Source: Fomes fomentarius (taxonomy: Eukaryota; Basidiomycota; Agaricomycetes; Polyporales; Polyporaceae). From it: 64,000 bases of DNA. The DNA lies in NCBI GenBank assembly GCA_022606135.1, contig JABYQN010000005.1, forward strand, positions 620,001 to 684,000, given 5' to 3'. Below are positions 56,708-64,000 of the stretch, one piece after another (the first letter of the stretch is position 1; each line of letters opens with the position of its first letter). The position numbers and the translations under genes were made by a program. The notes under the pieces are model-generated. The model was given only the letters and a program-made list of their open reading frames with translations, ran no database searches and was not told the origin of the DNA.

Positions 56708-59521
56708 TCACTCCTCCATAGCATCCTCGTCGCGAGCCGGAGCGGACTCGCCCTCCTTCCACAGCTGGCTCCACTTGGGGTATACCCTTTTATATAGCGA
56801 CATGCACACGGTGTCCATCTGGGTGATGGGTCCATCGAAGTGCGCCTTGTAGTACCCGTGTGTGCCGAGTGACTCCTTGATGTGGCCGGACCTGCCGTAC
56901 TTGGTGTGTAGCTGGATCGGCTTGAAGTACGCGACGTCCTCCGAATTGAAGAACATGTACCGGATCGTTGCTGTTCTCTTGTGGATCTTGAAAGGGTGGC
57001 CGGTTAAGACGATGCGCTTCGCGACAATGCGAGTCGTGTCTGGGTGCAGGAAGCTGCCCATTGCAACTAGTTCGGGTGCTAGTGATCGTATACTATCATG
57101 AGTGGAGAACATCAGACATCGCACAGTATGGATCGTACCTTGCGAATCCTTTGTCTCGCGTAGGAGAGTACAGGGCTGTTTACCATAGACGACGGGTGCG
57201 TAGATTGTCGCAACGGCAGTGACACCGTGACGGAGATACCGCTCAAACTTGTGCACGTTGTTCGCGCCTTTGCCTCCGCCGCGTGTGTGCTGACTGTAGA
57301 TCGGGTTGACGAGCATCCGTCGGCCACCGACGCACAGGATAAGAGGATCCTGATGTGGTGGTTGAGAATATGGTCCATAGATCCTGAGCCCAGACGCATC
57401 GTACCTTCGAACGAACTGAGCCATCGTACTCGGTGTTCCTCTGCACGGTAAAATTGAGGACAGTCTTCTTGTGCTCGTGCTGTAGTAGGCTGAAGACTGG
57501 GAATGGCCGGCCGAAAACTGTTTGTGCTGCCTCCTTAGGAACGTCTTTGAGGTAGAGCGTGACTCGGGTGCCAGGCTATAACGGTATGAGTATGAGTATT
57601 GTGGGTAAAAACATTGAGCATATGCTCACTTCAACGCCACCCTCCTCTTCAGCTCGCCGCTTCACTACGCGCTCTGTCCGTTTGAAATCCTCAAACTGGA
57701 ATATCCGCGCATAGTCTCGGGGGAGGTTCTCGTAAGGATCCCACGGACTCGTCCGGAACGAGCGCAAGCCACGATATCGTTGAAAGCGAGTCCGAGCGGG
57801 GACATCGAGTGGCGTGTCGATCTCGTCTGGGAATTGGGCATCATTCTCTTCCTCGCGTTTTCGGTCTCTCCATGACTGGAGTCTGCAAAGAACCCATTGA
57901 GGAGCGTTCTGGAGACGGAGAAAGGTAACACTCACTGTCGTGCTTCTTCTGCATCATCGAGATCCTGGAATGCAACACTTCGTCCGACGTCGGTCTCCAT
58001 CTCGGTATCCTCCGCAACGGGAAGATCCTCCATCTCCTCGGCCTCCTCCATCTCGACCTCTCCGCCCTGCGCATCTTCGTCACCGCCCTCGTCGTCTTCG
58101 TCAGACTCGTCGATGATCCAGGCTGCCTGATACTCGCTGGTCCCCTTGGGCACTTTGCGAACGGCCTTTGGCGTCGTGCCGATCTTTGCATCCGGAATAG
58201 CGTCCGAAGTGTGGCCGTTGGCCGGTCCACGCATCTCCTCTGCAGTCGGCCAAGTCTGCTCGTTCGCCATGTCGTCCGGGTCGTTGCTTGAAACGAGCGA
58301 GTCGGCAGATGACTCGTCTGGTTCTGCGAGTAGTTGCGGTTCGACGTCCATCCCGTTAGGCTGCCCTAACTTTGAAGGCCGAGGTAGAGGAGCAGACAGA
58401 ATCTGAGTTGAAGTCGGTGAGTGGAACTGAAGCCATGAAGAAGGGTAGCAAGGACACTGACCTTGGCAATTTGGAAGTCGCCATGGTTGGGGATATGTAT
58501 GAGACGGTTCGCGGGGAGGTGAGAGCCCCGAACGACGCCGGTAACGCTCAAGATACCGTCGACCCAGACTACACTCTCGCCAAGGATCCAGGAACGGCCG
58601 TCTCTCCACTTCACATCGGACGGTTTGCCTTCGCAGATCGCTCGAAGGGTGTTGAGTGTGTCCGAACCCTGGTGCATATCGAATATCCTGGATTGACTAG
58701 GTACGAAGTACTGGATGAAAGAGAGCAGTGACTTCATGATGCCGGACTTCTCCTTGGGCTCCATTGGCTCGGAGGAGGAGATGACGGAGATGACCTCAGG
58801 AAGCCCTTGCGCCTGAAGTGTGCGGAGAAGGGTGTCTCCCCAGTTGTCAACCTCAACGTTAGGTGATAGGACGAAAACGACGTAGTCAGCAACTTTGCAT
58901 GCATCCAAAGCCGCATACATATGCCTGTATGGAAGAGGGATGAACTGCAGGGACGTCTTGAATCGGTCTGCTCTGGAATTGGGGTCTTCATACATACGGG
59001 GAGTTGCATCCAAAGTGCAGCGTGCATACCTGAGTTTCTGGAGTCCACTACTCGGGTCCTCTTCCAGAGTACCATCGATCGCCTGCGCGAGCCTTGCGCT
59101 CACGTCTCGCGTCTTCACATCATCCGTCAAGGGCACAATCGCGACAATCCTCGGCGCACCGTCTGTCCCACTGAATATACGGGTGGCTGAGACGAGGCTG
59201 TGGCGCTTTTTCAGCGAGGCCTGTTTTGCTGCATTGCGGCGATTGACGCGAAGCTGGGTAGCAGCATTTGATGCGGAGTTGGCCTTGGGCGATTCACGAT
59301 GTATCCTACCTGATACAGTCAGTGAGATAGGCTGGCCTCGTCATAGATATGCGGGCACGCACCTTTCGCCGCCTCCTTGAGTGAGCTTTTCGTGGCATGC
59401 TTTGACTTGAACGGCTTGTTCTTCTGTTGTTTTTGGGTCAGATACGATGGATGGACAACCATGATCATGAAGCTCTTACCTGTTTGAGTGTTGGTCTGTG
59501 GTGGTGAGCACTTTCTGTCAT
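56708..59521 (-). CDS. TSR1: TSR1, GTPase-like ribosome maturation factor
   Basis: Tsr1 belongs to the Bms1/Tsr1 family and is a GTPase-fold protein (without catalysis) required for 20S pre-rRNA processing in late 40S assembly. It starts MTESAHHHRPTLKQ (ATG 59521-59519), then the basic KNKPFKSKHATKSSLKEAAK, and the N-terminal domain with VIDACK-like VADYVVFVLSPN and AQGLPEVISVI. A highly acidic linker (58000-58200; DESDEDDEGGDED) follows, with DVPARTRFQRYRGLRSFRTS, WDPYENLPRDYARIFQFEDF and the C-terminal MLVNPIYSQHT, KIHKRTATIRYMFFN, ESLGTHGYYKAHFDGPI and YPKWSQLWKEG blocks, ending at TAG/TGA 56710-56708. At least six introns. Convergent with VPS53. Confidence 0.95.
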
Positions 59522-60089
59522 TTTATAGTACACGTTCCTACAAGCCGTGTGACGTCGCGGTTACTGAACAAGGTAGGCCTCAGTTGGTCCTCGATCTTCA
59601 GTCCTTGAAAATTCACGGTGCTTAATCTCATCTTATCACCAAGTAAGTGTTTGGGAGCTGTTATCTTATCTTGTTGTAAGCGCTCAATCTAGAGTTCGGC
59701 GACGTCTAGAGCCAATCCTAGTCTCGTACGTCGATGAACTAACGACGGCATCGTAAGACCTGGATCATGAGGAAAGGGTGGATATTGTTTTGACCAGCTG
59801 TAGACATAAACAAATCATTGGTAGCAGCAGCAGCAGTCAAGTTGAACGTTGCAGAGATTTGAGCACACTTGTAACGAGACAGACTAGATTACGGGTGAGC
59901 GGGTATAAGTATCACAACGAGTACAAAGAGCTAGCAAGTGCGGTGCGGACGGACGCAACATGGGATAGATATTGTGAGGGAATGTCCGTTAAATGGGAGT
60001 GCGCGTCACTAGTACCTGTCAACCAGCAAGCCGAATCACGTAGATGCAGATAGATGGTAAAACGTAGACGATAGATAGAGTCAACTTCT
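59522..60089. other. Intergenic between TSR1 5' and CLC 3'
   Basis: Contains the TSR1 promoter and CLC 3' UTR. A short GCAGCAGCAGCAG run lies near 59825. No gene seen. Confidence 0.5.
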
Positions 60090-63000
60090 TCAATCAGATC
60101 TGTGCTCCAATTCATCGAGGAAAGCGAGCCATGTCTTCTTGTCGATCACACCTTCGTCTGTAAAACAAGCAGTCCGATCAGCACAACACATCTCTTCGAC
60201 GACGCGATAGAATGACGCACAGTGTCCGTCGGCGTCCGTCACAACCACATATCTCGCGCCGAGCTTCGTAAAGAACTGCTGGACGAGCTCGAGTGGCGAG
60301 TTGTCTTGCACGGTCAAAGGCGCCTATTCAAGGATCAGATGAGTCGAGTCCCGCGAGGAAGGCTGCAATGACATACCCGGTCCATATAGCAGCTGAAGTC
60401 GTACGGATCCGCACCGAAGATGTTCGAACCTGTCTCAGCCAACGAAGAGATCGAAGACGCCAATACACCATGGCCATGAGGCGTGGTGGGATGGAAGGCG
60501 ATCGTTTCGTCCGGCTCGTCGGCCACGATGCCTACCCCAGGACGATCAGATTTTGCTCTCTGGAACGTAGACTGAATTGTTCTGCTTACTCAGAGCGTGT
60601 TCGAGTTCGTTCGCGCCGATGTACCCAACCATGCGCATACCCTCGCCATCAGGCCTCAAGATGGGGAAACCACTGTCAGAATTACCGGACTCGACGAGCT
60701 CCTGGAGCTTGTCCCTCAAGTGCTTGACGGTGTTTGTGTGATCCACACGAATGACCTCGACGTCGCGGTCGGTCTTCAGAATGAAAGTGGTCGGCATCAT
60801 AACAAACACCGGGGAAGCAGTGGGAGGAAACGACCTACAACATCGTTGATCTGGAGAACACCCCAAACATAGTCATGCTTGGCGTCGAGGTATGGGAGTT
60901 GAGAGAGTTCAATGACCAGGTCGTAGATACCCTTCGGCTCCAGAGCGTCCGCGAGAGTCTTCGCAACCAGGACAGAGAGCATCACGGGAACAGCGTAGGT
61001 CAATGTATCAGTGAGTTCGAACATGATTACGGCGAGCGATACAGTAGTACGCTTGAGAAAAGTGGTTTAGCTATTTGAACGACGAACATACTGAGAGATT
61101 CCAGTGGGCTCACCGTAACGCCCGACAGTGTAGCAGCGGCACCGACCATGGCGTATAGACCAGGGATGACGCAATTGAGATCGCCCTTACAGGCAGCAAA
61201 CGCCGCACTGTCCGGATAGGAGAACTGCAACCACTGAACCATAATGCCGAAAATACGCCCTGCACATGCGCCAACTACGAGCGCGCGATCATTTAGTCAG
61301 ATCATAAGTGTACAGTACCAACCTGACGAAATACGTACCCCGAGCGTTGGTATGAAAATTCCCGCCGGTACCTTGATACCGAAGGTGACAATAGTAAGGG
61401 CGCCCTTGACAAGCAAAGCCACGAAAATTGCACCAATGACGGGAACAGCTTGGGTGGGAGGATCAAGGACACACAGGCCAGAATGAGTGTTATGACTTCC
61501 CTCGCGACATTCCGCGAAAAGATTGTACACGAGCTCAGTACCACCCATGCGCGTGTATGGGTTCAGGAAGCTGAGGATGGCCGTCACGAGAGTGACCTAT
61601 ACGATACTTGTCAGACGTGGTTTATGAGGAGGGAAAGTGTTACAACACCTACCAGGACAACCTCGACGACGGGATAGCTCTTGAGCCACGTTCCATTGCG
61701 GATGTGACGTCCCCACCGATAGTTCAACTTCGAGAAGTAAGCTCCATAGACACCCTGGATGGCATACATTAGTCGTCGACAAACAATGCCTTTTTCCCGA
61801 CTTACGCCAAAGACACCCAAGAGCAGGAATGGGAAAAGCTCATAGGCGTGCCAATCTTTGTCATACGTCACTTGGAATAGAACTAGCTTGCCGCTCCCGA
61901 ACGGGTCCAAGAAACGCAGGGTGACGGCAGCAACCATAGCACAGAAGAAGCTGACCACGCGATGGTTAATCTCTCCTCTGGAATCTCATAGAGACAACCT
62001 ACCTTCTCCACATGACCTTCGCAGGGAAGAAGTATGAGACTTCCTCCAAACTGAACAAAACTCCACCAATTGGAGCTCCGAAAGCTACAGCGACACCAGC
62101 AGCGCAAGCGGCACTCAGAACACCGCGACGCTTCCCTGTTCTGGACTTTGAGTCATGAATCCTGTCTAGGGACAGGAGATGCATACCTTCATTGGTCTCG
62201 TACTTGCTGAAGAAACGACTAACGATGTTGCCGATACAGGAGGCAATATGAACGAATGGACCCTCCTTTCCTGGGCTTACAGTGAACAATGGATACTCAA
62301 GGGTCAGAAACCTTTGACATACCGAGAGAAAGTCCTGATGCGACCGACAATGCCAATCCGACGGACTTAGTAAAGAGAGTCCGGCCACCAAGGTAACCGT
62401 GGATTACGAAGCCTTTGGAGAAGGTGAGATTAGGTCTTTTGGTATGTCTGGGGTACAATGTCTCCGCATATACTTACCAGACAGAATGGTCTTGATCTCA
62501 GGTATACCGCTACCAGCGGCCTATAGAGTATATTCAACATGTGCGACTGACCCGCAATAGAGGTAAGACGTACATAGAAGAGGACTTTGCGCGGCTGCGC
62601 TCCACCAGCCGGAGGATTGACAGTACTCTTCCCATCATCTCCAGTGGCGAAGGTAGATGAGAGCACGCCAGATTCCTTCCTGGTCACAAAAGACGTCGAG
62701 GCAGTCAGATGGATGGTGAGCAGCGAAGAAATCACGGCAAGGGAGATCTACGGCTGCATGAGACCGAGCGCATATGCAGAGAGAGAGCGCAAGACATACT
62801 GCAATGACGGTGTAGATTGCATACTCGATGCCTTCCACTTCCAACCAGTCCGATCTCGACGCCACGGGTGTGAAGAATTCGCCCCACGTTTGCCAAGACG
62901 GACAGGCCTCCTCGACAGTCATGGTCAAGAAAGATGGGGTGTATACAGATGACAAAACATCCTCCTCCTTGACTGGGCAGCAGAACCGCTTCGCCTTCCA

Positions 63001-63717
63001 AATTCCTGTGGTGCAGCGACCTTCCTTGATGTCAAAGAGCCATTGCTCACTGCGCACAATCAAGAAGGCAACAACTGCAGTGAGGAAGCCGATGATAGTG
63101 ACCGCGACCCAACCGATGCTCCGGTCAATTTGTCTGCGAATGCGACCGCGGCGGGACCTGCGTTTGCGAAGTGCACCCAGACGGGCAGAGTCCTTGATAG
63201 CGTCATGGAGCCAGTCGATGGAGGTGAAGGACGAGTACCAGACGCGAATGCCATTCGTCTTGATCGCGACCTCGGACTCAGCCTGTTCCGGTACGACGGG
63301 TCTGTCATACGCGGAGATTGGACGTTGTGTTGCGAAGAAACTGTTCCGTAGCGAGCGTGGAGTGTTGAGGCTCGGCGGATTGGTGTGACCTCCCTTGGGT
63401 ATGAGGAGACTGGGGAGAGCGCCTAGGGCATGGCGGGTGCGGAACGTGGTCTTCTGCTTGTTGCCATGAACACCGGCGGCGGTGGCGGCGGCGGGAAGGG
63501 TGCCATAGGATGCGGCGCGGTTTTGGGGACTCGGACGAAGCGCAGAAGTCTCGGTTGTGTCGCCTGTCTCAACCACGGAAGCTGAAGTACTACTGCCAAT
63601 GTGGAGCAAACGTTGGCGACGCCATTCGGTGGTCGAGGGGCCGCTGAGAGGACCAGAAGGACGGTCGTCTGAGTCAGCATTGAGCGACGTGCTTGACAGC
63701 GTCCTCCTCAAAGGCAT
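60090..63717 (-). CDS. CLC-family chloride/proton exchanger with CBS domains
   Basis: This is an intracellular-membrane CLC transporter of the fungal Gef1-like type. The ~190-residue hydrophilic Ser/Arg-rich N-terminus ([13 protein letters not shown]..) precedes ~10-12 membrane helices. Ion-path signatures are [25 protein letters not shown] (gating Glu) and [10 protein letters not shown]. The proton-glutamate site reads FSLEEV, where chloride channels usually have a Val in place of the second Glu; this points to an exchanger rather than a channel. Two C-terminal CBS domains follow ([18 protein letters not shown] and [19 protein letters not shown]), ending DELEHRSD at the stop 60092-60090. Some ten introns are present; several junctions rebuild exactly ([17 protein letters not shown] near 62740-62790). 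The start is ATG 63717-63715. Confidence 0.92.
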
Positions 63718-64000
63718 CGTGGATTCAAGGCAATGAGATTCCTAATGCGTGCCTGCGCTTGCTGCATGCGAACAGTGCGGGGAAGGGAATGGAATGTGTC
63801 ATTACGGCCCGCTCCATCGATTGCCGTCATTACTCACCTGGCAACCCTTTACCAGCGGTCAACGCGCTCTGATGCCCCTCCGTTCCCGGTCTTGGTTTTC
63901 GTAGATGCACGAGAAGGCCGTCCACAGCTCGTCGGCGAGGTTGTCCAAGAGGGGTTAGCCGGATTAGGCGCTCAATATTGTCCCGCACGGCCGACTCCGA
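63718..64000. other. Upstream of the CLC gene, window edge
   Basis: Promoter region of the CLC gene up to the window end. No gene recognised. Confidence 0.4.

Overview
The window looks like nuclear DNA of a basidiomycete (Agaricomycete-like) fungus. Genes are interrupted by many short introns of about 45-70 bases with GT..AG ends. Coding sequence is moderately GC-rich, both strands are packed with single-copy housekeeping genes, there is an intron-containing tRNA, and several families are typical of mushroom-forming fungi (HNH-domain proteins, BTB proteins, proline/serine-rich orphans). All calls come from reading the translations. Splice junctions were reconstructed by hand and are exact only where stated.

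Layout. 1-3282 shows no convincing gene. 3283-5675 (+) is a long Ser/Pro-rich protein ending in a small-heat-shock (Hsp20) domain. 5676-8199 is gene-poor. 8200-10671 (-) is an AFG1-type mitochondrial ATPase and 10990-14257 (-) is SEY1, the ER-fusion GTPase. Divergent from SEY1 is UTP25 (14658-17182, +). Next comes TOP3 (17486-21385, +), a topoisomerase III with GRF and CCHC zinc fingers and three MluI boxes upstream. Then follow a BTB protein (-), an MFS sugar transporter (-), an orphan (25824-26671, +) and the spliceosome subunit SF3B3/RSE1 (26838-31206, -). 32324-36644 (-) encodes a cholesterol-oxidase-type flavoprotein fused to an alpha/beta hydrolase.

From about 31.6 to 46 kb the region is more accessory. 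It holds a truncated pseudogene that is an inverted copy of sequence at 45.2-45.9 kb, a decayed NKAP-like gene, an HNH-nuclease-domain protein, two orphan genes, and a tandem pair of Ohr/OsmC peroxide-resistance genes.

The right side is housekeeping again: LYAR (46161-47701), Yippee (48235-48870), ATG3 (49207-50684), tRNA-Lys(CUU), an orphan with a coiled-coil (51135-52937), VPS53 (53099-56479), TSR1 (56708-59521) and a CLC chloride/proton exchanger (60090-63717).

The genes do not form one pathway. Three (UTP25, LYAR, TSR1) act in nucleolar ribosome production, and four (SEY1, ATG3, VPS53, CLC) act on internal membranes. The most unusual items are the oxidase-hydrolase fusion with a cysteine in the nucleophile position, the repeated zinc-knuckle exons of TOP3, the inverted segmental duplication, an 8-base microexon in LYAR, and a possible new family represented by three orphan genes.
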